Counted from the stretch's first letter, positions 28,887-38,194 are shown. The stretch is 64,000 nucleotides of DNA from Candidatus Thiothrix anitrata (GCF_017901155.1 NZ_CP072800.1:2011283-2075282); one strand, 5' to 3'. A program made the numbers and translations. The notes: generated from the sequence alone by a model not told the origin.

Positions 28887-29259
28887 TGGAGTGGCCTGAA
28901 GATCAAGTTCCGTAACGCTTTTGAGCATAACACTCAATGTTGCGATGACTGTGGCGGTGGGCGGGTAGCCGGATACGTTGCGGCGATAATCGGAAGCACG
29001 GGCGATGATTGGTAACGTATTGATGTACTTGCTTATTCTTTGTTCCATTGTGAAGTGAGCTATTATCTGATATAAGTCATGGAATCGGCAATTTCTTGAA
29101 GTGTGGCTTGCGATTGCCAGTCGCTCTATTGACTTTTATCAAGCATGGCAATATCCTCTGTGATAGATGCTTCGCAGGTCGGAGTGTGTGATTTCACGCA
29201 GTGCGCTTGTGTGTGATGGTTCAGTCCCGGTATAGCCTTTAACTCTGTCGGAGGGATTT
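28887..29259. other. Noncoding region upstream of ccoN
   Basis: A 373-bp gap between divergent genes. Apart from the FNR-type box at 29129-29142 and the ccoN ribosome site (GGAGG at 29250-29254), I see no conserved gene. An in-frame upstream extension of the glycosyltransferase to 29048 lacks coding character. Confidence 0.5.
29129..29142 (+). promoter_or_regulatory. FNR-type box upstream of ccoN
   Basis: TTGACTTTTATCAA fits TTGAT-N4-ATCAA at 9 of 10 conserved positions. It lies 118 bp before the ccoN ATG. With fnr about 7 kb away, it predicts induction of the high-affinity oxidase at low oxygen. Confidence 0.7.
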
Positions 29260-30695
29260 ATGCAAAATCAGCAGACCTACAATTACAAGGTCGTGCGGCA
29301 GTTTGCCATTATGACGGTGATCTGGGGGATCGTCGGCATGTTGGTAGGCGTGCTCATTGCCGCGCAGTTACGTTGGCCGGAACTGAATTTTGATGTTTCG
29401 TGGCTCACGTACAGCCGTTTACGTCCGCTGCATACCAATGCAGTTATCTTCGCTTTTGGCGGTTCTGCTCTGTTTGCGACCTCGCTGTATGTGGTACAGC
29501 GTACTTGTCATACCCGGCTGATTTCTGATGATTTGGCATGCTTTGTGTTTTGGGGATGGCAATCGGTCATTCTGCTGGCGGCGATTACGTTGCCGTTGGG
29601 TATCACGTCTTCCAAAGAATACGCGGAACTGGAATGGCCGATTGACTTGCTGATTACGGTGGTGTGGGTTGCCTATGCGATCCTGTTCTTCGGTACGATC
29701 ATGAAGCGCAAAACGCCGCACATCTATGTGGCGAACTGGTTCTACGGCGCATTCATCCTGACTGTTGCGTTGCTGCATGTGGTGAATAGTGCTGCGCTGC
29801 CAACGGCATTGTTTGGCGCAGGCGACATGATGAAGTCTTACTCTGCTTATCCAGGTGCGATTGATGCGATGGTGCAGTGGTGGTACGGGCATAATGCGGT
29901 CGGTTTCTTCCTGACAGCCGGCTTCTTAGGGATGATGTATTACTTCGTTCCAAAGCAGGCTAACCGTCCGGTTTATTCTTATCGCTTGTCAGTTGTGCAT
30001 TTCTGGGCGTTGATTTCCACCTATATGTGGGCAGGCCGCACCATCTGCATTACACCGCGCTGCCTGACTGGACTCAGACTTTAGGTATGGTGTTCTCGCT
30101 GATTCTGCTGGCTCCAAGCTGGGGTGGGATGATCAACGGGATTATGACGCTTTCCGGTGCTTGGCATAAATTGCGTACTGACCCGATTCTGCGCTTCATG
30201 GTGGTTTCATTGTCATTCTACGGCATGTCGACCTTTGAAGGGCCGATGATGGCGATCAAAACCGTTAACGAACTTTCTCACTATACGGACTGGACAGTTG
30301 GTCACGTTCACTCTGGCGCATTGGGCTGGGTAGCGATGATTTCCATTGGTTCGATTTACGCTTTAGTACCGAAATTGTTCGGACGTGAAGCCATGCACAG
30401 CGTTAAGTTGATCGAAATCCATTTCTGGGTGATGACGGTTGGCGTGGTGTTGTATATCGCTTCCATGTGGATTTCTGGGTGATGCAAGGCTTGATGTGGC
30501 GTGCAGTGAATGCCGATGGCACGTTGACTTACAGCTTTGTACAGTCTGTTGAAGCCACTTATCCGTATTATACCGTGCGTTTGCTGGGTGGTCATGATGG
30601 TGCTGAGCGGCATGTTTATGATGGCATATAACGTGTGGAAAACCGTTGTGGGCGGCAAACCTGCTACTGACGCGATTCCCGCAGCAGCACATTAA
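29260..30695 (+). pseudogene. ccoN: cbb3-type cytochrome c oxidase subunit I (frameshifted as read)
   Basis: The catalytic haem-copper subunit, about 478 codons and normal in span. The N-terminal half to MWAG is in one frame. A lost G near 30035 (GGGCC read as GGCC) shifts into [11 protein letters not shown], a second loss near 30477 follows MWISG, and a third shift near 30588 precedes the final [12 protein letters not shown] and the PAAAH end. Copper/haem histidine regions ([24 protein letters not shown]) are all present across frames. I think these are sequence errors in a working gene. A strong GGAGG site precedes the ATG. Confidence 0.9.
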
Positions 30696-30706
30696 GGAGG
30701 CTAGCC

Positions 30707-31327
30707 ATGAGTAGCAATAGCAGGCCACGCAGTCGTTGAGAAAAACGTCGGTTTAATGGCTATTCTGATTTTGATCGTGGTGAGCTTTGGGGGCTTGGCG
30801 CAAATCGTGCCGCTGTTCTTCATGAAAGATACCACCGAGCCAGTGGCGGGTTTGAAACCGTACAGTGCGTTACAGCTTGAAGGGCGTGATGTGTATATCC
30901 GTGAAGGTTGTTATAACTGCCATTCACAGATGATCCGTCCGTTCCGGGCTGAAACTGAGCGTTACGGGCATTACTCGGTGGCGGGCGAATTTGTCTACGA
31001 CCATCCATTCCAGTGGGGTTCCAAGCGTGCTGGCCTGATCTGGCACGGGTTGGCGGGCGTTACAGCAATGACTGGCATCGGGTTCACCTGATTAACCCGC
31101 GTGACGTGGTGCCGGAATCCAATATGCCGGGTTATCCTTGGTTGGCTGAAGCCGTGCTGGATGGCGGTGATACGGCTGCCAAAATGACAACCATGCAGGT
31201 GCTAGGCGTGCCTTATACCGATGAGGAAATCGCCAAGGGTGCAGACGAAGTGAAAGGCAAAACCGAAATGGATGCTGTCATCGCTTACCTGCAAAATTTG
31301 GGTACTGCCATCAAAACACAGCGGTGA
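30707..31327 (+). pseudogene. ccoO: cbb3-type cytochrome c oxidase subunit II (frameshifted as read)
   Basis: The monohaem membrane cytochrome that carries electrons to CcoN. AAGGAGG precedes the ATG at 30707. The frame breaks almost at once (near 30726), then gives one N-terminal membrane helix ([19 protein letters not shown]) and the haem motif CYNCH with the SQMIRPF signature. A second break near 31034 (GGGCC to GGCC) leads into [15 protein letters not shown] and the C-terminus ending in AIKTQR. The total span of 207 codons fits the family. Confidence 0.9.
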
Positions 31328-31332
31328 ATACG

Positions 31333-31464
31333 ATGGAATACAGTGATTTCCGAGGCATTTCGACGTTGCTGGTGATGATCGCGTTCTTCGTCGTCGTGTG
31401 GTGGGCTTACAGCAAGCGGCGCAAACAGCGTTTCGACACGTGCTGCAAACTCCATCTTCGATGA
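31333..31464 (+). CDS. ccoQ: cbb3-type oxidase subunit CcoQ
   Basis: A one-helix accessory subunit. The 43 residues read MEYSDFRGISTLLVMIAFF, then VVVWWAYSKRRKQRFD, followed by a basic-to-cysteine tail (TCCKLHLR) that is unlike the family. A one-base slip near 31441 would instead give AANSIFDEQ, the expected acidic end, stopping at 31504. The C-terminus as read is therefore probably wrong. It sits between ccoO and ccoP, as in most clusters. Confidence 0.75.
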   Translation: MEYSDFRGISTLLVMIAFFVVVWWAYSKRRKQRFDTCCKLHLR

Positions 31465-31508
31465 GCAGAGGAGAAAGTGCACAGTGCGTCAGTTAAGGAG
31501 GTAGACAA

Positions 31509-32408
31509 ATGAGTGGTTTCTGGAGTGGTTGGATTATCCTGATCACATTGGGCAATATTTTTGCCTGTTACTGGCTGATTCGCTGGACAACGAAAACCCG
31601 TCCGGGTGAAGCAGCACATGGTGACGTGACAGGCCATCAATGGGATGGTCTGGAAGAGTACAATAACCCGATGCCGCGCTGGTGGCTGTGGTTGTTTTAC
31701 ATCACCATTATCTTCGGGCTGGTTTATCTGGCACTGTTCCCCGGTTTGGGTTCGCTTCAAAGGCTTGTTGAACTGGTCTTCACAGGGCAGTCAATACGGC
31801 GCTGAAATGGAGCAAGCGGCGGCTACTTACGATCCGATCTTCAAGAAATTCGCGGCATTACCCATCGATCGGATGTGGCGAAAGACGAAGAAGCGCAAGG
31901 CATGGGTCGGCGTATGTTCCTGAGCTACTGCGCTCAATGCCACGGCTCGGATGCGGAAGGTGCGAAGGGCTTCCCTAACCTTGCGGATAGCGGATTGGCT
32001 GTACGGCGGTTCACCAGAGCAGATCAAGCAATCCATCCTTGCCGGGCGTAATGGCGTCATGCCACCGCACAAGGATCGGGTCGATGAAGCCGGTATTGAT
32101 GCACTAGCCAATTACGTCATGAGCCTGAGCGGGCGCGAAGCCGATGCTGCGAAAGTAGCGCAAGGTCAGCAATTGTTCACCGCGAACGGCTGTCTGGCTT
32201 GCCATGGCATGGATGGTAAGGGCAACCAGGCACTGGGTGGTCCGAACCTGACTGACAACATCTGGTTGTACGGCTCTTCGGCTGACACCATCAAAGAAAC
32301 CATCGCCAACGGACGCATGGGCAGATGCCTGCGCACGCTGACTTCCTTGGGGAAGACAAGGTGCACTTGTTGGCAGCTTATGTGTATGGGTTGTCGCAGA
32401 AGAAGTGA
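31509..32408 (+). pseudogene. ccoP: cbb3-type cytochrome c oxidase subunit III, dihaem (frameshifted as read)
   Basis: A membrane-anchored dihaem cytochrome c of about 300 codons. The N-terminal helix pair ([26 protein letters not shown]) and the [10 protein letters not shown] signature are in the first frame. Apparent indels lie near 31755 (extra C), 31871 (lost G), 31992 (extra G) and 32320 (lost G). Across frames the haem sites CAQCH and CLACH, DSDWLYGG and a normal end ([11 protein letters not shown]) appear. AAGGAGG precedes the ATG. It is probably intact in the organism. Confidence 0.9.
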
Positions 32409-32425
32409 GACCTCATCGACCCTTC

Positions 32426-32486
32426 CCTCAAGGGAGAGGGCTAAGCTCTTGTCCCTCGCCCTTGAGGACGACCTGTAATGGGTCGT
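32426..32486. repeat. Intergenic inverted-repeat element
   Basis: A 15-bp stem with one mismatch (CCTCAAGGGAGAGGG at 32426-32440 and its complement at 32453-32467) is followed by ACGACC/GGTCGT (32468-32486) and GGGGTGAGGGG. The composition is that of the common CCCTC-rich intergenic repeats. It could act as a ccoP terminator or 3' stabiliser. Confidence 0.6.
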
Positions 32487-32631
32487 GGGGTGAGGGGTAA
32501 TCTTGACAATATCCGAAAAGTGGTTTGTAAAGCAAAAATCGGTTTTCCAATCCGCTTTTTATCAAATAAATTCACCGTGTTGCGTGCTAACTTACGGGTC
32601 TTGTGACTCATTCAGGTTGAAGGGTATTGGT

Positions 32632-34003
32632 ATGTCCAGCAATAAGCAAAGTAGCGGGTTCTACAAAGAACACCAGAAAATCTACCCACGCCAAACCAGA
32701 GGTTTGTTTACCACCTTGCGCAAGATTTCGGTGTGGAGCTTGTTGGGGTTGTTTTATTTGTTGCCTTGGCTGAAATGGAATGACCAGCAACTGGTGTTGT
32801 TCGATTTGCCTGCGCGTAAATTCTATTTGTTTGGCATGACCTTTTGGCCGCAGGACTTTTTCTATCTGGCGGTTATCCTGATTCTGGCTGCATTGTTGCT
32901 GTTCTTTGTCACCGCGCTGGCGGGGCGGGTGTGGTGCGGTTACGCTTGCCCGCAAACGGTGTGGAGTGAGGTGTTTATCTGGATTGAGCAGTGGGTGGAA
33001 GGCGACCGCCCGCAACAAATCAAGCTGGATAATGCGCCGTGGAATAGGGTCAAAATTGGTAAGAAAGCGATTAAACACGCACTCTGGTTGTTTTTCTCGC
33101 TGTGGACAGGTTTTACTTTCGTTGGCTTCTTTGTGCCAGTGGAAGCACTGTGGTTTGAACTCAGCAGCGGCATTATTGGTGGCTGGACATTGTTCTGGAT
33201 TCTGTTTTACGGGCTGGCGACTTACGGCAATGCGGGTTTCCTGCGTGAACAGATTTGCCTTGTACATGTGTCCGTATGCGCGTTTCCAAAGTGCCATGTT
33301 CGACAAGGATACCTTAATCGTGTCGTATGACGAGGCACGCGGTGAGCCACGCGGGGCGCGTAAACGCGTGGTGGAAAAACCCGGTGATAAAGGCGATTGC
33401 GTCGATTGTACGTTGTGTGTGCAGGTGTGCCCGACCGGGATCGACATCCGCAACGGCTTGCAATACGAGTGCATTGGTTGCGCGGCGTGCATTGATGCCT
33501 GTGACAGTATTATGGACAAGATGGGCTACCCGCGTGGTCTGGTGCGTTACACCACGGAACATGAATTACAAGGTGGCAAAACCCATATCCTGCGTGGTCG
33601 CACCTTTATTTATGCCGGTTTGTTACTCGCGATTACGGCGGCGTTAATGTATTCCGTGATGCAACGTGTGCCGCTGGAAATGGATATTATCCGTGACCGC
33701 AACGCGCTGTTCCGTGATACTGGCGATGGTAATATCGAGAATGTTTTCACTTTAAAAATCATGAATATGGATGAGCGCGAACATCACTACGCCATTAGCG
33801 TGGCAGGCATTGACGGCATCCGGCTGCAAGGTGCAGAAAAGGTGCATCTCGGTGCTGGCAAAGTGGCGGAAGTACCGGTCAAGGTGGTGGTCAACCCTGA
33901 TAAAATGAGCAGCCGCAGTCAGGAAGTGATGTTCCATATCGAAGCGCAAGATGACCCAACCGTGGCACAAACCCAGAAAGCCCGTTTCTTGGGGCCAAAC
34001 TAG
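32632..34003 (+). pseudogene. ccoG: cbb3 oxidase assembly ferredoxin CcoG/RdxA (one frameshift as read)
   Basis: A membrane polyferredoxin that helps reduce copper for cbb3 assembly. About 457 codons hold an N-terminal membrane part, WCGYACPQTVW, then after a shift near 33256 (extra C, GCC for GC) MCPYARFQSAMFD, and two 4Fe-4S clusters in CVDCTLCVQVCPTGIDI and CIGCAACIDACD. A third helix and a C-terminal immunoglobulin-like IG-FixG domain with YAISVAG follow. One base correction restores the full frame. It begins the assembly half of the cluster. Confidence 0.9.
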
Positions 34004-34019
34004 TTAAGAGGTAGAGCGT

Positions 34020-34523
34020 ATGTACGTTGATGTGAAAGATAACACCCCTTGGTACAAGCAACCGTGGCCCTGGTTACTGATGATTATGCCTGCCACGGCG
34101 GTGGTGGCGGGGCTGTACACATACTCGCTGGCGGCATCCGGCAGCAGTGGCTTGGTGGTGGATGACTACTACAAGGTCGGTAAGGCGATTAATTATTCGC
34201 TGGCAAAGGGGCACAAAGCTACCGAGCTGGGTTTGCAAGGCAATATGGTATTGAGCGGGCAAGCCGTCACCCTGACACTGGATAATGCCGTGGTGCAAGA
34301 TCAGCAGCAATTGGTGCTGAAACTGTTCCATGCTACGTTCCCCGATCGTGATCAGGAAGTGCTGTTGAGCAAGAGTGCCACGGGGCAGTGGACAGGGCGT
34401 ATCCATGCCTTGTCTGCGGGGAAGTGGTATACGCAGTTATTGCCGCTGGATGCAAGCTGGCGTTTGGATGGTGTCTTGCCGCAGGCTGATGCCGCGAGTG
34501 TGGTGCTGAATCCGGCGCAATAA
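34020..34523 (+). CDS. ccoH: cbb3 oxidase assembly protein CcoH/FixH
   Basis: A 167-aa FixH-family protein. A short cytoplasmic N-terminus ending in WYKQPWPW leads into one membrane helix (to about 40), then VDDYYKVGKAINYSLAK, the family signature, and a periplasmic beta domain. It follows ccoG by 16 bp. The copper ATPase ccoI and ccoS, normally next, are absent from this locus. Confidence 0.9.
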   Translation: MYVDVKDNTPWYKQPWPWLLMIMPATAVVAGLYTYSLAASGSSGLVVDDYYKVGKAINYSLAKGHKATELGLQGNMVLSGQAVTLTLDNAVVQDQQQLVLKLFHATFPDRDQEVLLSKSATGQWTGRIHALSAGKWYTQLLPLDASWRLDGVLPQADAASVVLNPAQ

Positions 34524-34537
34524 GCGGTGTAAAAAGA

Positions 34538-34557
34538 AGCCCTCTGAAAGGAGGGCT
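34538..34557 (+). terminator. Hairpin after ccoH
   Basis: AGCCCTC / GAGGGCT stem with a 6-nt loop, 15 bp after the ccoH stop. The following TAAATGCTTT is a weak T tract, so termination efficiency is uncertain. The rest of the gap to hemN shows only an orphan AGAGGAGGT with no start codon after it. Confidence 0.5.
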
Positions 34558-34688
34558 AAATGCTTTAGGGTATGTAGAGCGTTGAAGACTGCTTATGCAG
34601 AGGAGGTAACGAACATCAGTTCAAGCAGCCTTCAGGGGTCATTAAACCTTGTTCTTTAGGGGTTTACAATCCATCAACTTGTAGTTTC

Positions 34689-34702
34689 TTGATGCAAATC
34701 AA
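34689..34702 (+). promoter_or_regulatory. FNR box upstream of hemN
   Basis: TTGATGCAAATCAA is a perfect TTGAT-N4-ATCAA site, 95 bp before the hemN ATG. Anaerobic activation of hemN by FNR/ANR is well known in gammaproteobacteria. Confidence 0.85.
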
Positions 34703-34797
34703 CTAAGTTAGATGTTTTCTGGCAAAACCTTGCAATTGTATCAAGAATACCGCATTTATAGACGCTGCCATGTTCCGGGCAGAATAATGAGGTAAGT

Positions 34798-36183
34798 ATG
34801 AGCTTAGTCCAATTCGATGCAGCGTTGATTCGTCGTTACGATACAGCGGGGCCGCGTTATACGTCTTATCCGACGGCGGTTGCATTTGGATCATTCACCG
34901 AAGATGAATACAAGGCTCATGCTTACATGAGCAATGAAGACCCAATTCCGTTGCCATTGTCGCTGTATTTCCATATTCCATTTTGCGATACGGTGTGTTT
35001 TTATTGTGCCTGCAATAAGATCGTGACCAAAGACCGTAGCAAATCAGAGACCTATTTGCAGTACCTGTTCCGTGAAATCGAAATGCAAGCGAAGCTGTAT
35101 GACCGTGATCGTATGGTGGAGCAATTGCATTGGGGTGGTGGTACGCCAACTTTTTTGAATCACGAGGAAATGCGGGGATTAATGGCAAAAATCCGTCAGC
35201 ATTTTTCGTTGTATGATAATGATGACGGTGATTACTCCATTGAAATTGATCCTCGCTCGGTCACCCCGGAAACCATTGGGGTATTGCGTGAGATTGGTTT
35301 TAACCGCTTCAGTTTGGGCGTGCAGGATGTGGATAAGCGCGTGCAAATTGCAGTGAATCGGGTGCAGCCGATTGAGCAAACCTTGGCAGTGATTGAGGCG
35401 TGCCGTGCTTACGGTGCGAAGTCTATCAGCGTGGATTTGATCTATGGGTTGCCCTTCCAAACGGCGGAGAGTTTTCGACAAACATTGGATACCATGATTG
35501 AACTTGCCCCAGATCGGATCTCGGTGTTCAACTACGCGCACATGCCTAACCTGTTTAAGCCACAACGCCGTATTAATGAAGCTGATTTACCATCGGCTGA
35601 AACTAAACTGCAAATCATGCAGTTAGCGGTGGAGCACCTGACTTCGGCGGGTTATGAATACATTGGGATGGATCATTTCGCCAAGCCAGATGATGAGTTG
35701 GCTATTGCGCAACGTAATGGTACTTTGCATCGTAATTTTCAAGGCTATACCACTCACGCGGATTGCGATTTGGTGGCGATGGGGGTGAGTTCCATTAGTA
35801 GTGTGGCGGAATGTTACAGCCAGAACGTGAAAACGCTGGATGAATACTACGCATTACTTGATACGGGGCGTTTGCCGGTGATTAAAGGCCTTACGCTGGA
35901 TGATGATGATGTATTACGTCGTGAAGTTATTCAGCAGCTTGCTTGTCATTTCCGTTTGGATTTTTCGCCAATAGCTCGTGCTTATAATATAGATTTTGCA
36001 GCGTATTTCGAGCGCGAACTAGCGTTGTTACAGCCAATGGCAATGGATGAATTGTTGGTGTTCACTGATGGGGGATTCGAGGTAACGCCACGAGGGCGTT
36101 TCCTGATTCGTAACATTTGCATGGTGTTTGACGTGAGTTTGCGTAAAAACGGAGTGCAGCAGCGTTTTTCACGGGTGATTTAA
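34798..36183 (+). CDS. hemN: Oxygen-independent coproporphyrinogen III oxidase
   Basis: A radical-SAM enzyme of haem synthesis used without oxygen. The cluster motif C-x3-C-x2-C is at 63-70 (FCDTVCFYCACNK), with the extra Cys72 typical of true HemN. YTSYPTA near 21-27 and HWGGGTPTFL near 114 are also present. The length of 461 aa matches. It overlaps the fnr stop by 4 bp, tail to tail. It supplies haem for the adjacent oxidase under the same regulator. Confidence 0.96.
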   Translation: MSLVQFDAALIRRYDTAGPRYTSYPTAVAFGSFTEDEYKAHAYMSNEDPIPLPLSLYFHIPFCDTVCFYCACNKIVTKDRSKSETYLQYLFREIEMQAKLYDRDRMVEQLHWGGGTPTFLNHEEMRGLMAKIRQHFSLYDNDDGDYSIEIDPRSVTPETIGVLREIGFNRFSLGVQDVDKRVQIAVNRVQPIEQTLAVIEACRAYGAKSISVDLIYGLPFQTAESFRQTLDTMIELAPDRISVFNYAHMPNLFKPQRRINEADLPSAETKLQIMQLAVEHLTSAGYEYIGMDHFAKPDDELAIAQRNGTLHRNFQGYTTHADCDLVAMGVSSISSVAECYSQNVKTLDEYYALLDTGRLPVIKGLTLDDDDVLRREVIQQLACHFRLDFSPIARAYNIDFAAYFERELALLQPMAMDELLVFTDGGFEVTPRGRFLIRNICMVFDVSLRKNGVQQRFSRVI

Positions 36184-36932
36184 CGCGCTTCACTCGCAGG
36201 GCGACAAGTATGGTGCGCTAATTGTTTGAGGCGTGCCATGTCTTCTATCTTAATTAAACGGTGCTGCACAGCAATGACTCCATCGTCTTGTAAGCGCGAG
36301 AACATCCGACTTAAGGTTTCCACGGCCATGCCAAGATAATTGGCAAGGTCGTGGCGAGCCATCGGCAGATTAAATTCGCTGGAAGAAAAACCACGTTCTC
36401 TGTTGCGTTCCGATAAGCTGGAGAGGAAGGTGGCAAGGCGTTCTTCGGTGCGCATCTGTCCCAGCGTTAACAGCAGCATGTGTTCGCGCTCAATTTCCGC
36501 GCCAATTTGACGCATCATTTGCCCACGCATACTGCTGAGTTTGCCACAAAGCTCCTGAAAATTGTCCATGCTCAATTCGCAAACAAGAGCATCGTCCAGT
36601 GCTTGCGCGTCACAGGTGTGACGGTTGTTTGCAAATGCATCAAAGCCTAGTAAATCACCGGGTAGGTAGAATCCTAATATCTGCTCTTCACCATCGGGTG
36701 TGGACAACGACGTTTTTACTGCACCCGCTTTAACCGCATAGATGGAGTGTTGTTGTTCATCACGGCGAAACAGGTAGTCTTTCTTCTTGATTTTAACCGT
36801 TTTATTAATGGCATTTTCCAGCATTTCAAGCTCATCACGGTTTAGGCCGCGAGGTAAGCACAACTCACTCAAACTGCAATTATGGCAGGCGACGGCTGAT
36901 TTTTTGGCTGTTTGTATTGACACTGTTTTCAT
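36180..36932 (-). CDS. fnr: FNR/ANR-family oxygen-sensing regulator
   Basis: A 250-aa Crp/Fnr protein with the oxygen-labile cluster ligands Cys16, Cys19 and Cys25 (CHNCSLSELC) and Cys107 (HTCDA). It has a cyclic-nucleotide-binding-like beta barrel, a dimer helix and a C-terminal HTH (MARHDLANYLGMAVETLSRMF). The ATG at 36932 has AGGG a few bases upstream. A TTG at 36953 extends it by seven residues and is less likely. It should bind the boxes at 29129, 34689 and 37018, the last on its own divergent upstream side. Confidence 0.95.
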   Translation of the reverse strand: MKTVSIQTAKKSAVACHNCSLSELCLPRGLNRDELEMLENAINKTVKIKKKDYLFRRDEQQHSIYAVKAGAVKTSLSTPDGEEQILGFYLPGDLLGFDAFANNRHTCDAQALDDALVCELSMDNFQELCGKLSSMRGQMMRQIGAEIEREHMLLLTLGQMRTEERLATFLSSLSERNRERGFSSSEFNLPMARHDLANYLGMAVETLSRMFSRLQDDGVIAVQHRLIKIEDMARLKQLAHHTCRPASEAR

Positions 36933-37017
36933 AGGCACCCTGAACCGTGACAATTATCAACGATCTACGTGAAAGGTGGTAAATGCCCTCGCGTAGCACA
37001 AATAATCCGATAGTTTT

Positions 37018-37031
37018 TTGATGTAAATCAA
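37018..37031 (+). promoter_or_regulatory. FNR box between fnr and the DUF3149 gene
   Basis: TTGATGTAAATCAA is a perfect FNR half-site pair. It is 75 bp upstream of the DUF3149 ATG and 86 bp upstream of the fnr ATG, so it could activate the mini-gene, autoregulate fnr, or both. Confidence 0.85.
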
Positions 37032-37105
37032 AGTTATGTGAGCGTATTCACTTAAACTGTGCATTGTACACGTTTATTTTCATTAGTATAGGAGAATAGG
37101 CTATC

Positions 37106-37225
37106 ATGGCAGAACTACTGTTTGGGAGCTGGATGGGTATTTTGACTATTTCGGTCATTGCTTTCATGTTGGTGATGATGGGCTATTTGGCTTGGATATT
37201 CATGAAAAAGTCTGGTGAGAACTGA
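37106..37225 (+). CDS. DUF3149 one-helix mini-protein
   Basis: A 39-aa protein, MAELLFGSWMGILTISVIAF followed by a second hydrophobic run and the end MKKSGEN. The form (short LFGS head, single membrane helix, basic end) matches DUF3149. It is preceded by AGGAGA and an FNR box. DUF3149 has no assigned role. Its setting suggests a low-oxygen membrane function, perhaps with the cbb3 oxidase. Confidence 0.75.
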   Translation: MAELLFGSWMGILTISVIAFMLVMMGYLAWIFMKKSGEN

Positions 37226-37439
37226 TCAGCCACACAAAAATACATTCCACTTTGGCAGAATGCTGGCTAATATCCTGCTGGCAGCGAGTGCGTTTAGTCT
37301 TGTATACACGGTCTGGATGATTTATCAAAATATCACCCAGATCGTGCAGCAGCCTGCGGTAAGGCCGCCCGCTCCTACAGCAATATCAGTTACACCAGCT
37401 ACTGGGGACACGAAGTGGAAGAACAATCATCACAATTAG
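37215..37439 (+). CDS. Small single-helix membrane protein
   Basis: A 74-aa frame starting with GTG inside the end of the DUF3149 gene (11-bp overlap) and running 25 bp into pssA. It has one membrane helix (LANILLAASAFSLVYTVWMI) and a Pro/Thr-rich tail. The chained overlaps with both neighbours favour a real coupled gene, but I recognise no family, and the tail may be noncoding. Confidence 0.5.
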   Translation: MRTDQPHKNTFHFGRMLANILLAASAFSLVYTVWMIYQNITQIVQQPAVRPPAPTAISVTPATGDTKWKNNHHN

Positions 37440-38194
37440 CAGCACGTCCGCGCCGGGGTGTTTACCTTTTACCGAATTTATTGACGACTGGGGCTATGTT
37501 CTGTGGCTTCTACGCGATCGTGGCTGCAATGCAAGATAAGTTTGCAGCTGCCGCTATTGCCGTTTTTATTGCCATGATTTTAGACGGTTTGGATGGGCGT
37601 GTGGCACGCATGACTAATACTCAGTCTGAGTTCGGGGCGCAGTACGACAGTTTGGCTGATCTCATTTCCTTTGGGGTAGCTCCGGGTTTGGTGATGTATC
37701 AATGGGCATTGGTGCATCTACAGGCTTATGGTTCTGCTTGGGGTAAGGCTGGGTGGCTGGTTGCCTTCATTTATGTGGCGTGTGCGGCATTACGTTTGGC
37801 GCGTTTCAATACTCAAATCGGTAAGGTTGATAAGCGTTTTTTCGTTGGGTTGCCTAGCCCCGCAGCGGCGGCGGTGGTTGTTGGTATGGTATGGGTATTC
37901 CATGATCTCGAAGTTTTAGGGCGTAATGTGCAAATGCCCGCATTGTTGCTAACTCTTGCTGCTGGTTTATTAATGGTCAGCAATATCAGTTTCTACAGTT
38001 TCAAAGATTTTGATCTGCGCAATCGTGTGCCGTTTCTGGCGGTGTTGGTGATTGTGTTACTGTTTTCTTTGATTACCATAGCTCCCCCGAAAGTCTTATT
38101 TGGGGTGTTTTTGTTGTACGCTTTGTCAGGGCCGCTATTATGGGTTTGGCGGCGTTATCGTAAGTTGCAACGCCGCAAAAAAGGTATTGAGTAG
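37415..38194 (+). CDS. pssA: CDP-diacylglycerol--serine O-phosphatidyltransferase
   Basis: A membrane enzyme making phosphatidylserine, the precursor of phosphatidylethanolamine. The CDP-alcohol phosphotransferase signature D-G-x2-D-G-R-x-A-R-x8-G-x3-D-x3-D begins at about 57 (DGLDGRVARM...EFGAQYDSLAD). It has 259 aa and about eight hydrophobic segments. The start is GTG. It is the last gene of the strand before a convergent small gene whose stop abuts its own. Confidence 0.92.
   Translation: MEEQSSQLAARPRRGVYLLPNLLTTGAMFCGFYAIVAAMQDKFAAAAIAVFIAMILDGLDGRVARMTNTQSEFGAQYDSLADLISFGVAPGLVMYQWALVHLQAYGSAWGKAGWLVAFIYVACAALRLARFNTQIGKVDKRFFVGLPSPAAAAVVVGMVWVFHDLEVLGRNVQMPALLLTLAAGLLMVSNISFYSFKDFDLRNRVPFLAVLVIVLLFSLITIAPPKVLFGVFLLYALSGPLLWVWRRYRKLQRRKKGIE

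Noticed and set aside
32608-33519. 303-aa minus-strand open frame under ccoG
   Set aside because: It is the antisense shadow of ccoG. The protein is His/Gln/Arg-rich without domain motifs, while both ccoG halves are recognisable on the plus strand.
34600-34640. Strong AGAGGAGGT ribosome-site-like motif before hemN
   Set aside because: No ATG, GTG or TTG start with a usable frame follows at the right distance.
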